Source of the DNA: CALDTK01 sp965213735
Lineage (GTDB): Bacteria; Bacteroidota; Bacteroidia; Chitinophagales; Saprospiraceae
Assembly (NCBI GenBank): GCA_965213735.1
Contig: CBDCAB010000005.1
Span: forward strand, 62,001-126,000
Reading direction: 5' to 3'
Length of the DNA stretch: 64,000 nucleotides
Below are positions 34,897-42,760 of this stretch, piece after piece. The notes below the pieces were generated by a model. It did not search any database, had not been told where the DNA came from, and worked only from the letters and a program-made list of their open reading frames with translations. The position numbers were made by a program, and so were the translations under genes. How positions within the stretch are numbered: the stretch's first letter is position 1; every line of letters starts with the position of its first letter.

Positions 34897-36126
34897 ATGA
34901 AGCAGGCCTTTCTCATCGACGGCATCCGCACTCCTATTGGAAAATTTCGCGGCACATTATCTCCTGTTCGTACCGATGATCTGGCGGCGCTGCCTATTCG
35001 CGAGCTGCTAAAACGCAACCCTTCGCTTGATCCTGCTGCCGTCAACGACGTGGTGCTGGGATGTGCCAATCAGGCTGGCGAAGACAACCGAAACGTGGCG
35101 CGGATGGCGCTTCTACTCGCTGGTCTGCCGTGGAGTGTGCCCGGCGAAACGGTCAATCGGCTCTGTGCTTCTGGCCTTTCTGCCGCCGTGCACGCCTACC
35201 GCGCCATCGGGATGGATGAAGGCGATGTGTTTGTGGTGGGCGGCGTGGAGCACATGACGCGCGGGCCGTATGTAATGAGTAAATCGGCTCAAGGCTTTGG
35301 CAACGATGCCAAGCTGCATGATTCGAGCTTTGGCTGGCGCTTCGTCAATCCGCGTATGCAGGAGCTGTATGGCACTCACTCGATGGGCCAGACGGCTGAG
35401 CATTTGGCGGAGGAGTACAGCATTAGCCGCGAGGATCAGGACAAATTTGCCACTTGGAGTCAGGCTAAAGCTACTGCGGCACGCGATGCGGGTCGGCTCG
35501 CCGAGGAGATTGTGGCAGTCAAGATTCCGCGCCGCAAGCAGGATGATTTGATATTCGAGCACGATGAATTTATTCGGCCTGGTACTTCGCCTGAGGTGCT
35601 GGCCAAGCTTCGTCCCGCTTTCGCTCAAAAACGGGGGGCTGAAGGTGCCTCTGCGGGTAGCGTTACTGCCGGCAATGCATCGGGTCTTAATGATGGTGCG
35701 GCTGCCCTGTTAATAGCTAGTGAGGCTGGCGCTAAAACCCAAAACTTGACTCCCCTGGCGCGCATTGTGAGTAGTGGAGTGGCGGGTGTAGAGCCTCGCA
35801 TTATGGGCATCGGGCCTGTACCTGCCAGTCAGCTTGCGCTAAAACGTGCGGGATTGACACTAGACGAAATGGATGTCATTGAACTCAATGAAGCCTTTGC
35901 GGCACAGGCGCTGGCGGTGACGCGCACCTTGGGTTTGGAAGACGATGATGCTCGGGTCAATCCGAATGGTGGAGCCATCGCGATAGGGCATCCTCTTGGC
36001 ATGACGGGTGCGCGGATACTGCTGAGTTGTGCTCGCGAATTGGCGCGCCGAAACGGGCGGTATGGCTTGGTGACGATGTGCGTTGGCGTGGGGCAGGGAT
36101 ATGCAGTGGTGATTGAGCGACAGTAG
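34897..36126 (+). CDS. acetyl-CoA acyltransferase (thiolase, PaaJ/PcaF-like)
   Basis: 409-residue thiolase. N-terminal DGIRTPIGKFRGTLS, nucleophile Cys in ETVNRLCASGLSAAVHA, GGVEHMTRGPYVM, then IELNEAFAAQAL, GGAIAIGHPLGMTGAR with the catalytic His, and the second Cys in TMCVGVGQGYA. The GCANQAGEDNRNVARMALLL stretch is typical of 3-oxoadipyl-CoA thiolases of aromatic degradation. Cleaves a beta-keto acyl-CoA into acetyl-CoA and a shortened acyl-CoA. Its position directly after paaI points to phenylacetate or related aromatic breakdown; general fatty-acid oxidation cannot be excluded. Confidence 0.92.
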   Translation: MKQAFLIDGIRTPIGKFRGTLSPVRTDDLAALPIRELLKRNPSLDPAAVNDVVLGCANQAGEDNRNVARMALLLAGLPWSVPGETVNRLCASGLSAAVHAYRAIGMDEGDVFVVGGVEHMTRGPYVMSKSAQGFGNDAKLHDSSFGWRFVNPRMQELYGTHSMGQTAEHLAEEYSISREDQDKFATWSQAKATAARDAGRLAEEIVAVKIPRRKQDDLIFEHDEFIRPGTSPEVLAKLRPAFAQKRGAEGASAGSVTAGNASGLNDGAAALLIASEAGAKTQNLTPLARIVSSGVAGVEPRIMGIGPVPASQLALKRAGLTLDEMDVIELNEAFAAQALAVTRTLGLEDDDARVNPNGGAIAIGHPLGMTGARILLSCARELARRNGRYGLVTMCVGVGQGYAVVIERQ

Positions 36127-36166
36127 ATATAGGCCACAAAACCAGCGCGATCTGCGTTAAACGCTT

Positions 36167-37288
36167 ATGTCTAGTGTGCGCTCTCTCCTAATTGTGTGGC
36201 TTGCGATGGCCTTACTTGGCCAGTGGCCGGAGGTGGAGGCGCAGCGTTCTGGTGAAGAAGCGCAGCTCAATTTGATACCTAATCCAAGCTTTGAGGATTT
36301 TCGGGTGCGACCGCTAGGCTGGTATTACAAAGGGGCGCAGTACAATCGTGTAATCCGCTACTGGCGATCGCCGACAGCCGCTTCACCTGATGCGTATAAT
36401 CCGGATGTGCGGGTGCCGCGGCACTGGGCGGAGAAGGGTTTTGGCGAGCAGACGCCCCATTCGGGTGGAGGCATGACGGGGTTGACGTTGTATGGGTGTG
36501 CTGATGGCAAACCTCACTGTCGGGAGTACATCCAGGCACAACTTATTGAGCCCTTGGTACCGGGTCAGCGCTATGCTTTTTCGATGTGGGTTGCCGCTCT
36601 TGAGCGTGGGCTGCGCTGCAATCGATTGGGAGCTGCGTTTACGGCTGCGCCTTTGCAATACAATGATGATCGGCGGCTGTCGCTGCAACCACTTGCTGTT
36701 TTCACGAAAGTGGCTAATCCCGGTAAAGCTTGGAAGGAGCTTCGGCTTGAATTTGTGGCTACGGGCGAGGAGGCCTATATCGTGATCGGTAATTTTGCGG
36801 ATGATGCAGCCACGCTCACTGCCGCTGCGCCCGCGGAGCCGGCCCTACCTTTCGCTTACTATTATATTGATGATGTAAGTCTGCAGAAGGTGAATCCGAT
36901 ACTGAAGGTCTCCACGCCTGCGAGTGAGCTGACGGATCACGTGCTGCGGCCGGGGGAGGCGTTGACACTACGCAACGTGTATTTCGACACTGATAGTGAT
37001 GAGTTGCAGCCGCGCTCGTTTCGCGAGTTGAACAAGCTGGTGCAGTTGATGGAGCGCTATGATGTACGCGTGCGGATAGTGGGACATACGGATAATGAGG
37101 GCACACCGGATTATAATGAGGAGTTGAGTCAGCGGCGCGCGGCGACGGTGGTTCGCTACTTGGAGTCACAGGGTATTGCTGCCCATCGGCTCAGCAACGA
37201 AGGTCGCGGCCAGCGCGAGCCTGTGGCCGATAACGCGAGTGCTACGGGTAGGCAATTAAATCGGCGGGTGGTGGCGGAGGTGTTGTAG
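36167..37288 (+). CDS. OmpA-family cell-envelope protein
   Basis: 373 residues. A signal peptide (LLIVWLAMALLGQWPEVEA) is followed by a beta-rich N-terminal module of carbohydrate-binding appearance (LNLIPNPSFEDF, GMTGLTLYG, YYIDDVSLQKV at about residue 235) and a C-terminal OmpA-like domain (about 265-373): LRNVYFDTDSDELQ, VRIVGHTDNEGTPDYNEEL, QRRAATVVRYLESQGI and NRRVVAEVL. OmpA-C domains bind peptidoglycan, so the protein probably links a surface module to the wall. LIPNPSFE modules followed by OmpA-C are a recurring Bacteroidota arrangement. Confidence 0.9.
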   Translation: MSSVRSLLIVWLAMALLGQWPEVEAQRSGEEAQLNLIPNPSFEDFRVRPLGWYYKGAQYNRVIRYWRSPTAASPDAYNPDVRVPRHWAEKGFGEQTPHSGGGMTGLTLYGCADGKPHCREYIQAQLIEPLVPGQRYAFSMWVAALERGLRCNRLGAAFTAAPLQYNDDRRLSLQPLAVFTKVANPGKAWKELRLEFVATGEEAYIVIGNFADDAATLTAAAPAEPALPFAYYYIDDVSLQKVNPILKVSTPASELTDHVLRPGEALTLRNVYFDTDSDELQPRSFRELNKLVQLMERYDVRVRIVGHTDNEGTPDYNEELSQRRAATVVRYLESQGIAAHRLSNEGRGQREPVADNASATGRQLNRRVVAEVL

Positions 37289-37321
37289 GGGATTGGTGAT
37301 GCGCTTGTTTATCTTGGCGGG

Positions 37322-37933
37322 GTGCCGCTTTATAAACTTTTTCGGATTGGTTTAGGTCGCTATGGCTTTCAAGAGGGTGTGGTTTGTAGGGCCTTTGGAG
37401 GGGGATCATTTGCGCCTTTGCCGACAACACCGCCTGCCTATGCTGCGCGTGAACTCGGCATGGGTGTATACGAGATTTCTTATGACCTCAGTAATGTATC
37501 CGCTACCGTCAGTGATTACCGCACCACGGTGACTGGAGGCGGTTTGAGTACTGTGGCTCCACTGGTAGGTGTAGCTGGCTATGCACCGGGAGTACGTGAG
37601 GAGCACGATCATCACCCTTTCGGTTTAGCTATTCCTAATCGCACCCGCCGCACGAATCAAGTGGAGCCGGTAGCTAGTGGATATTGGTACTGCTTTAAGG
37701 GAAAGGAAGATGATGAGGGGATGGGTGGGGGAAAACAGGTCCAAGATTATGGCTTTAGATTGTGTTATAAAGCAGCAGGGAGATTTTTGTCGGTGGATCC
37801 GCGCGCAGAAAAGTATGCCGGCTGGTCACCATACAACTTCGTCATGAGAAATCCGATCAACAACATCGACCCAGAGGTGATACTGTCCGAGTTATGGCTG
37901 CAAACATGGCGAGTTCGCACATCCAAACGATGA
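37322..37933 (+). pseudogene. Rhs core remnant, frameshifted
   Basis: Only the end of an Rhs/YD-repeat protein remains: YEISYDLSNVSATVSDYR, the DHHPFGLAIPNR stretch, and the core motif DYGFRLCYKAAGRFLSVDPR then GWSPYNFVMRNPINNIDPE. The frame should continue as DPEGDT, but a one-base deletion near 37876 shifts it and ends the frame at 37933; the downstream frame (GDTVRVMAANMA) carries the toxin domain. The ~1,000+ residue Rhs shell normally upstream is absent; an OmpA-family gene ends 33 bp earlier. It is therefore a displaced 3' tip, possibly one of several silent toxin cassettes. Confidence 0.85.
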
Positions 37934-38592
37934 CGAGTTGCTTTCCGGAAGGGAGTAAAGCTAAGGGGCTCTTTAGCGTCGGACCGGTCAAGACTACAAT
38001 AAGTTACGATGCAGCATTGGTTACCGCAGCGATAGCTGGTCTAAACGAAGCGCAGAACCAAGTTCTTTCTGACCATATAAGCGCAATTGACAACGAGAAT
38101 ACAGTGAATGTTGAGTCAATCTTTAGCAAGATGGGTTTAATGACTGATGCAGGAAAACAGATTCTGTCGTCAAATGGCGACACTTCATTTAGTGGAGCCT
38201 CACTAGACTACAATCACGGCGGGGGTGTAACTTATCCCGTTTTAGGTACGGCAGGTGATATTTTCATTGCTTATAATCTACAACCTACTGAAGGTCTAGT
38301 TAGCTATTCTGACAGAGTGGTTCGGCCAACGTTTTCGGGAGAATTATATTATCATGAACTAGGATACGCAATTAGTGTTATGCGTGGAGGGTTTATAAAT
38401 GATAAAGGGATGGTAACTGTTGGGATGATGAGCGTTGAGCGTAATCAGCTCTTAATGTACGATGCATCGATACAAATGGGTAATACTTGGCTACGGGCCG
38501 TAAGAGCTCCGTACTTAAGAATGACCCATGGAGTCGGACATACTCCAGAATTCAAACCCGATAGTAGGCCAGACTACAAACAGACACTATGA
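37894..38592 (+). CDS. Rhs C-terminal toxin domain, M91-like metallopeptidase remnant
   Basis: 232 residues from the first ATG, originally fused to the Rhs core upstream in another frame. Around residue 150 it reads FSGELYYHELGYAISVMRGG, then VGMMSVERNQLLMYDA and LRAVRAPYLRMTHGVG. This resembles the M91 (NleD-like) metallopeptidase effector domain often found at Rhs tips, with HExxH followed by a distal Glu and R..Y. Here the second zinc His is Tyr (HELGY; TAC in place of CAC), predicting loss of activity. Codon use is AT-richer than flanking genes, typical of acquired toxins. Its stop overlaps the next start by ATGA. Family call is by pattern, not search. Confidence 0.6.
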   Translation: MAANMASSHIQTMTSCFPEGSKAKGLFSVGPVKTTISYDAALVTAAIAGLNEAQNQVLSDHISAIDNENTVNVESIFSKMGLMTDAGKQILSSNGDTSFSGASLDYNHGGGVTYPVLGTAGDIFIAYNLQPTEGLVSYSDRVVRPTFSGELYYHELGYAISVMRGGFINDKGMVTVGMMSVERNQLLMYDASIQMGNTWLRAVRAPYLRMTHGVGHTPEFKPDSRPDYKQTL

Positions 38593-39050
38593 AGATAATA
38601 GTTTTAGTTCTAGCGGGTATAATATCAGCTGGCTGTTCAAGCGGAGGATTCGGAGAAAACGCTGCGATTACTGAGAAAGAAGTCTTATCGGATTCTGAGG
38701 ACAAGAAGATTGGTAGGCAGCGACTCCTGTTGTCTAAAATGCTTATATCTGTAGATGGTAATCAATTTGAACCATTATCAGAACTATTAAACAGCTCTAG
38801 ATACGTAGAAATTGACTTGAGCGACTCGGTAATCGTTAAACTGGATGATGTAAAACTAGATGGAGAAACACCTGTTGCCGAGCTAATGAATACATATCCC
38901 ATTGAATTTGAGTGTCAGCTAAGGTATCTAGCTGGTAACTCTCTTGGAGGATCGTTAATAGCAAGAGGGGGGATAAGAAAAAATCGCTTAGTCATAATTC
39001 AATTTATAATATCATCATCGAAGGTTAAACGAATGGTCATATTTGCATAA
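38589..39050 (+). CDS. small lipoprotein, candidate immunity protein
   Basis: 153-residue predicted lipoprotein (MKIIVLVLAGIISAGC; lipobox Cys at residue 16). The mature part is mixed alpha/beta with no recognised domain. Its ATG overlaps the toxin-domain stop (ATGA at 38589-38592), so the two are translationally coupled. In Rhs loci the gene immediately after the toxin tip normally encodes its immunity protein, and periplasmic or membrane-anchored immunity proteins are known. Immunity function is inferred from position only. Confidence 0.6.
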   Translation: MKIIVLVLAGIISAGCSSGGFGENAAITEKEVLSDSEDKKIGRQRLLLSKMLISVDGNQFEPLSELLNSSRYVEIDLSDSVIVKLDDVKLDGETPVAELMNTYPIEFECQLRYLAGNSLGGSLIARGGIRKNRLVIIQFIISSSKVKRMVIFA

Positions 39051-39060
39051 TACACTAAAT

Positions 39061-39395
39061 TTATTTTGCCAATTGCTGAATCTGCCCTTTCTTAATAATT
39101 GCTTTCAGAAAGGTCTTGATAAATTGCTTGTCGTCCTTGGAGAGTTGCTCCACGGCTTGACACTGGCGCAGTAGCTCTTAGGCGGATAGGTGTTCGGCAA
39201 TGGCCTCGGTGACGCCGTATAAAAAAAATCAGTCGTGGTGTCGAGTGCGGCGGCCAATCGAAGAAGCACGGCGGAGGATGGGGTCGACTGCCACGTTCGT
39301 AACCCCGATCCGTATATAGGTGAGTTCAACTTATTCAGCTAGCCCGCTCTGCGAGTGGCACACCGGAGCGCTGCTGCTTGGCGTGTTTGGCGAAC
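39061..39395 (-). pseudogene. degenerate XRE-family regulator
   Basis: Reading the minus strand across three frames reconstructs a Cro/C1-type repressor: LAERA, then PSSAVLLRLAAALDTTTDF (recognition-helix flank), and in the next frame FLYGVTEAIAEHLSA-stop-ELLRQCQAVEQLSKDD followed by IKTFLKAIIKKGQIQQLAK and stop. At least one frameshift in a run of T at about 39225, one in-frame stop and a damaged N-terminus make it non-functional. It lies between two acquired lipoprotein genes and probably belonged to the same island. Confidence 0.75.
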
Positions 39396-39705
39396 ACTGC
39401 CTTGGCGCACTGGTAGAGCCAGGTACAGCAGGAAATTTCGGCAGGGCGTTAACGCTTTAGCAGACTATACAACGCTTTTGAGTTCTGTATCCTCCAATGA
39501 AAAGCAAAAGCAGACACAAGTAGCTCCTGATGTCGATTCTGGTCTACCAACACGCAATAATTTAACTTTAGACGTAAGTTGCGCCGAAAACTGGGAGGAG
39601 GATAAGCCTTAAAAGCAGTTTCAATGTTGAGGTCCGACTGCTAGAAATGGACGACCTGATATACTTTGGCAGGACGATGGGCAGAAATAAGAAACCGACC
39701 AATCT
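39396..39705. other. intergenic, no clear gene
   Basis: About 310 bp. A plus-strand frame ends at 39612 with a plausible protein-like tail (CAENWEEDKP) but no good start or family match; it may be the stub of a deleted gene. Nothing else is recognised. Confidence 0.4.
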
Positions 39706-40353
39706 ATGAAGACCCTCGCGACAATCCTAGTCATGCTATTATTGCAGTGTGTAACAGCATGCAAGTCGAAGAGTTCTAATATGGGTATAATCATAGTTGA
39801 ACAAGAAGCTATGTTGCAGAAGCAAATTGTTGATGCAGGTGACACCTTACTTCTGACAAGTACTATCTCAGGTAAGCTTCTCGATAAACGTTTTAGAAGA
39901 AGTGGACAGAGGTATTCTACTGGAGTGCGTTATGATACAACTAACGCGGGGGATAGTTCTAGGTATATTATGCTGCTCGACTCTATCGTTTACCAATCGA
40001 CTTACCTTGCGAGGTTGAAAAGAAGTTATGATAAGGGGCAGAGATATTTGATAAGCACAGATTACCTAATAGATAATTATTGTCCTGGTGCAGAATACGA
40101 TTTCTTGTTTACGCCTCTCATTTTTGAGGATAGTATCAAGATTCAACTTAGCATACAGAACTGGGACAAATCCTTTAGGAAGAAGGTTGACACAGTAGCT
40201 GCAGGTTTGCAATTGCTAACGGTTCGAGCACAACTACCGCGGAAAAGTAGAGACACAGTGGAGGTGGGCGTACGTTATTTATCCTGTCTAACAGGCAGTT
40301 TAAAATATAGCGATACTTCGCTTGTAGTCCATTACTTAGATGAATGCGACTAA
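39706..40353 (+). CDS. hypothetical lipoprotein
   Basis: 215-residue predicted lipoprotein: signal MKTLATILVMLLLQCVTAC, lipobox Cys at residue 19, followed by KSKSSN. The mature part looks beta-rich (VDAGDTLLLTSTISGKLLD, SRYIMLLDSIVYQSTYLARL) and contains an unusual number of Arg, Lys and Tyr residues. No family recognised. AT-rich composition and position in the decaying Rhs/toxin island make it a candidate orphan immunity protein or other accessory gene; this is a guess. Confidence 0.6.
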   Translation: MKTLATILVMLLLQCVTACKSKSSNMGIIIVEQEAMLQKQIVDAGDTLLLTSTISGKLLDKRFRRSGQRYSTGVRYDTTNAGDSSRYIMLLDSIVYQSTYLARLKRSYDKGQRYLISTDYLIDNYCPGAEYDFLFTPLIFEDSIKIQLSIQNWDKSFRKKVDTVAAGLQLLTVRAQLPRKSRDTVEVGVRYLSCLTGSLKYSDTSLVVHYLDECD

Positions 40354-40500
40354 TGCATATGGCATGCTGCGAGCTTAAACGGCAGCGAGCTTGCTGGCTT
40401 TGATAAAGTGACCAACAGTCATAAGCGACACACGCGGTCGTGCACGGGTAGGAGTGCAATGTCTTCACAACCTGCGCAGTACAGTACGATCTTCCAAAGA

Positions 40501-40576
40501 GGTACCCGACCAACCTGATCCCACACCTTTCTTATGCTTCGCAGGTCGCTTCGGTCGATCAGGTCCGTCGGGTACC
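40501..40576. repeat. 76-bp inverted-repeat element, copy 2
   Basis: GGTACCCGACCAACCTGATC (40501-40520) pairs with GATCAGGTCCGTCGGGTACC (40557-40576), with two mismatches in 20. The right arm is identical to that of copy 1 at 1603-1621; the loops differ completely. Confidence 0.85.
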
Positions 40577-40664
40577 GCGAAGCAAGTGCAACCATCTGTA
40601 ACCGCGTGCTCATCCCCTTCCGCTAGTTAAACGGCAGAGGCCCGCAAAAGTCACGCATCTCCCG

Positions 40665-40688
40665 CCTGACCACATGATTGCGGTAAGG
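40665..40688. repeat. palindrome, CCTGACCACAA family (diverged)
   Basis: CCTGACCACAT-GA-TTGCGGTAAGG, a diverged member sitting at the edge of the GC-rich repeat cluster, as the copy at 209 does. Confidence 0.6.
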
Positions 40689-40689
40689 C

Positions 40690-41075
40690 CTCCCTTGCGT
40701 CCTCTCCTTTGCGAACCTTGCGATACCAGCCCCACCAGCCCCAAGAACAGCAAAAACGGCGAAGCAAAACAACAAGCGAAGCCAAAAAAACAGCGAAGCC
40801 AAAACCGGCGAAGCCGCCCCCCTCGCGTCCTCCCTTTGCAAACCTTGCGATACCATCCCCACCAGCCCCCAGAACAGCCAAACAGCGAAGCCAAAACCGG
40901 CGAAGCCGCCCCCCTTGCGTCCGCCCTTTGCGACCCTTGCGATACCATCCCCACCAGCCCTCAGAACAGCAAAAACGGCGAAGCCAAGAAACAAGCGAAG
41001 CTAAAAAACAGCGAAGCCAAAACCAGCGAAGCCGCCCCCCTTACGTCCTCCCTTAGCGAACTCTGCAATACATCT
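40690..41075 (-). repeat. GC-rich interspersed repeat cluster, inverted
   Basis: Reverse-orientation relatives of the clusters at 1-205 and 8590-9018: CTTGCGATACCA, CCCACCAGCCCC-AGAACAGC and AACGGCGAAGCCAAAA, in about three units. It fills the gap between the lipoprotein gene and the antitoxin-like gene. No coding potential. Confidence 0.85.
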
Positions 41076-41286
41076 CCCATATACAGTCGCCCAGCACCTC
41101 ATGCCGTTCCGGGTAAACCCTACCCTCTGACAACGACGCCGCCCTGCGGCTATGATCAGGCTGCGTGAAGGGTGCTTACTAGCCGCATAACCCCCTCGTT
41201 GCAGAAAGTCCCAGCTTTACCCGGTGACCAGAGCATAGCACAGCATCAACAAAAGCGTTAAATTTATATCTCAACAACCTACAAAC

Positions 41287-41520
41287 ATGAACCTGCAAGC
41301 CGAAAAATTCCGACTCATAGAATGGCTCGTCCAGGTTGAGGACGTGCAGATCATACAACAAATCGGGGAGCTTAAAAAGCTGAGCGCTATAGCCAATTAT
41401 GAGGCACAACTCAAGCCGATGACAATAAATGAGTTAAAGGCACGAGTAGCAGCAGCTGAGGATGACATCGCACTAGGTAGAGTGCATGACGTTGATGAAG
41501 TACTTCAAGAGTTAGGCTAG
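41287..41520 (+). CDS. small antitoxin-like protein, copy 1
   Basis: 77 residues: MNLQAEKFRLIEWLVQVED, then QQIGELKKLSAIANYEAQLK and a divergent C-terminus (TINELKARVAAAEDDIALGR). Helical and charged, with the layout of RelB/ParD-type antitoxins that precede RelE/ParE toxins in Bacteroidota (the conserved INELKARVAAAEDDI part resembles such C-termini). A toxin stub overlaps its stop. A paralogue at 42126 shares the first ~45 residues almost perfectly. The 50 bp upstream are also shared, so promoter and 5' part were duplicated together. Confidence 0.75.
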   Translation: MNLQAEKFRLIEWLVQVEDVQIIQQIGELKKLSAIANYEAQLKPMTINELKARVAAAEDDIALGRVHDVDEVLQELG

Positions 41521-41603
41521 TGAAGATTCAACTAGCCAGAAATGCTCGTCGTAGACTGGCTCTAGTGAGAGCATACTACCCAGCACAAAGCGACCTTAAA
41601 TAA
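41520..41603 (+). pseudogene. truncated RelE/ParE-like toxin stub
   Basis: A GTG overlapping the antitoxin stop begins VKIQLARNARRRLALVRAYY, which fits the first helix of a ParE/RelE toxin, but the frame stops after 27 codons and nothing toxin-like follows. Confidence 0.5.
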
Positions 41604-41690
41604 GGTTAACGTACTGTACGAGAAAAACTTAACCATAGCAATTGCACGTCTCTTAAACCACCAATCTCCCGCCCCGCAGCGCGGGTCGCA

Positions 41691-41794
41691 CTTCTTGAGT
41701 CCTTCGGGTCCCACAAAAGCATCATCCTACCAAGAAAATGATTTCTGCCCGTAGGCACACCAATAAATCTATTAGAATAAATTACCAGGCCCCG
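41691..41794 (+). repeat. ~103-bp direct repeat, copy 1
   Basis: CTTCTTGAGTCCTTCGGGTC through GTAGGCACACCAATAAATCT to CCAGGCCCCG, about 90% identical to 41888-41990. Together the copies suggest a local tandem duplication between the two antitoxin-like genes. Confidence 0.85.
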
Positions 41795-41858
41795 GAGTAG
41801 CAAAAAATCCTCCCCCTACGCAAATCGAGATGCCCATACACGGTAATAGCGTCCCCCG

Positions 41859-41882
41859 CCTGACCACAACAGTGTGGTCAAG
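41859..41882. repeat. palindrome, CCTGACCACAA family
   Basis: CCTGACCACAA-CA-GTGTGGTCAAG, two changes in the right arm. Confidence 0.7.
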
Positions 41883-41887
41883 TCGCC

Positions 41888-41990
41888 CTTCTTGAATCCT
41901 CCGGGTCCCACAAAAGCATCATTATACCAAGGGATAATTCCTGCCCGTAGGCACACCAATAAATCTATTTGAATAAATTACCAGGCCCCG
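41888..41990 (+). repeat. ~103-bp direct repeat, copy 2
   Basis: Second copy of the block at 41691-41794; directly followed by a CCTGACCACAA palindrome. Confidence 0.85.
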
Positions 41991-42014
41991 CCTGACCACA
42001 ACATTGTGGTTAAC
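41991..42014. repeat. palindrome, CCTGACCACAA family
   Basis: CCTGACCACAA-CA-TTGTGGTTAAC; left arm perfect, right arm changed at its end. Confidence 0.7.
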
Positions 42015-42038
42015 CCAGCACCCAGCCCCCAACCCCCG

Positions 42039-42062
42039 CCTGACCACAACATTGTGCTCAGG
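42039..42062. repeat. palindrome, CCTGACCACAA family
   Basis: CCTGACCACAA-CA-TTGTGCTCAGG; one change. Third copy within 200 bp. Confidence 0.8.
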
Positions 42063-42125
42063 CCCCAGAGATTAGCCCACAGCATCAACAAAAGCGTTAA
42101 ATTTATACCTCAACAACCTCCAAAC

Positions 42126-42359
42126 ATGAACCTGCAAGCCGAAAAATTCCGACTCATAGAATGGCTCGTCCAGGTTGAGGACGTGCAGATCATAAACCAA
42201 ATTGGTGAGCTTAAAAAGCTGAGCGCTATAGCCAATTATGAGGCACAACTCAAGCCGATGACGGTGGAGGACTTAAAGATAAAGCTGCACGCATCTCTAG
42301 AAGATGTAGCGGCAGGCAACGTCCACAAGCTCAATGAACTCATGAAGGATTTCGATTAA
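42126..42359 (+). CDS. small antitoxin-like protein, copy 2
   Basis: 77 residues, start ATG 42126. Residues 1-45 match the copy at 41287 except for one change, after which the C-terminus diverges (TVEDLKIKLHASLEDVAAGN). In RelB/ParD-type antitoxins the C-terminal half contacts the cognate toxin, so the pattern suggests a constant DNA-binding half and a variable toxin-binding half. The next gene, a broken ParE-like toxin, starts at 42359 with an overlap of one base. Confidence 0.75.
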   Translation: MNLQAEKFRLIEWLVQVEDVQIINQIGELKKLSAIANYEAQLKPMTVEDLKIKLHASLEDVAAGNVHKLNELMKDFD

Positions 42360-42624
42360 TGGCAAAGGTTGTCATAGTCGCAGAACAAGCGCGACGCAGC
42401 CTCCATCAGATCGAAAGCTATTACGCCAGTCTAGGAAGCCGACAAAAAGGGAAAAGCGTCGTCCAGAAGCTCGGTAATCAACTCATACTCAACATAGCTG
42501 AGATCCTGAACACTTGATTGGACTATCCCGAAATCTTCGATGTACCACAGAATCCGACTCGGTTAAATATCTAGTAAACCATCACCTTGTACACGCCTTT
42601 GCCATATCCAATCCTCACCTATAA
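42359..42624 (+). pseudogene. broken RelE/ParE-like toxin
   Basis: ATG 42359 gives MAKVVIVAEQARRSLHQIES and YYASLGSRQKGKSVVQKLGN, a ParE-type N-terminus, then a TGA at 42515. Reading on gives LDYPEIFDVPQNPTRLNI, and a shift to another frame gives YLVNHHLVHAFAI, matching the C-terminal strand of ParE/RelE toxins. At least one stop and one frameshift disable it. Its antitoxin-like partner remains intact. Confidence 0.7.
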
Positions 42625-42702
42625 AAAGCTACCCAACCAACCTAATCTCAAATGCTACTTCGCCGAGCTGCCCAGCACCTAGCACCCAGCCCCTAGCACC
42701 CA

Positions 42703-42726
42703 CCTGACCACAACATTGTGGTCAGG
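42703..42726. repeat. palindrome, CCTGACCACAA family (perfect)
   Basis: Perfect arms CCTGACCACAA / TTGTGGTCAGG around CA, identical to the copy at 209, about 35 bp before the M14 peptidase start. It is preceded by CCCAGCACC-type simple repeats (42670-42702). Confidence 0.85.
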
Positions 42727-42760
42727 CCAACTCCAAAACTTTCCCCACCTTCACCCATGC

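Noticed and set aside
39355..39612. 85-codon plus-strand gene
   Set aside because: Its first third is antisense to the XRE pseudogene's 5' region; only the tail looks protein-like. Not enough for a gene call, noted as a possible stub.
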